Below the pieces are notes generated by a model, which did no database searches, was not told where the DNA came from, and was given only the letters and a program-made list of their open reading frames with translations. Made by a program: the position numbers and the translations under genes. From contig JAMOSM010000138.1 in the NCBI GenBank assembly GCA_027063075.1, positions 1 to 6,445 of the forward strand: 6,445 nucleotides of DNA. Reading direction: 5' to 3'. Source of the DNA: Nautiliaceae bacterium (lineage in GTDB: Bacteria > Campylobacterota > Campylobacteria > Campylobacterales > Nautiliaceae). Below are positions 6,392 to 6,445 of the stretch, one piece after another; the stretch's first letter is position 1, and the number at the start of each line of letters is the position of its first letter.

Positions 6392-6445
6392 GCGGATTTT
6401 TAAAAATTGCCATAAGAAATCTTTTAAAAGGTCCCGTAACGGACC
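6388..6445 (+). CDS. cooX: CooX: ferredoxin-like iron-sulfur subunit, N-terminal 19 codons only (3' end outside window)
   Basis: The ATG overlaps the cooL stop by four bases and is preceded by AAGGGA (6376-6381). The visible product starts MSGFLKIAIRNLLKGPVTD. The F-L-K-x-x-x-R-N-L-x-K-G-P-x-T-D pattern is the N-terminus typical of NuoI/HycF/CooX-type subunits carrying two [4Fe-4S] clusters, which in hydrogenase complexes pass electrons between ferredoxin and the small subunit. The cluster cysteines would lie beyond the window edge, so the assignment rests on this N-terminal pattern and on the conserved gene order cooM-K-L-X. Confidence 0.75.
   Translation, partial: MSGFLKIAIRNLLKGPVTD

Overview
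The window is AT-rich DNA with tightly packed, overlapping genes and strong AAAGGAG-type ribosome binding sites. The gene content and codon use suggest a chemolithoautotrophic campylobacterotan of the Nautiliales type (Nautilia, Caminibacter or Lebetimonas). That placement is an inference from gene type and composition; no ribosomal RNA or marker gene is present to confirm it.

Layout. Positions 1-202 hold the 3' end of a plus-strand fxsA-like membrane protein gene. It converges on a minus-strand flavoprotein oxidoreductase gene (215-1222), with a short terminator-like hairpin between them that could serve both directions. A divergent, gene-free region (1223-1531) carries a promoter for the oxidoreductase and a promoter for the operon to the right. 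The right-hand promoter lies inside a perfect 19-bp palindrome, a candidate operator. From 1532 to the end of the window runs an operon of overlapping genes: cooM (a giant antiporter-like membrane subunit), cooK (NuoH/HycD-like membrane anchor), cooL (NuoB-like [NiFe]-hydrogenase small subunit) and the first 19 codons of cooX (polyferredoxin subunit). The large subunit and accessory genes are expected just beyond the right edge.

Together these encode the membrane arm and the start of the electron-transfer arm of a group 4 energy-converting [NiFe] hydrogenase in the CooMKLX(UH) order. Such enzymes couple ferredoxin/H+/H2 electron exchange to ion translocation. CooM is a fusion of two complete antiporter-like modules, each keeping its own set of channel glutamate, lysine and histidine residues. 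No CO dehydrogenase gene (cooS/cooF) or CooA regulator gene lies immediately upstream, so the enzyme here may serve ferredoxin reduction or H2 cycling rather than CO oxidation. The divergent oxidoreductase resembles NAD(P)H-dependent flavoproteins without a redox dithiol, and it may belong to the same low-potential electron economy.

The Coo-type hydrogenase family itself is already described. The points most worth following up are the probable wrong start codon of cooM (a GTG with an ideal ribosome binding site lies 30 nt inside the ATG frame), the palindrome over the -10 box, and the double-module CooM.
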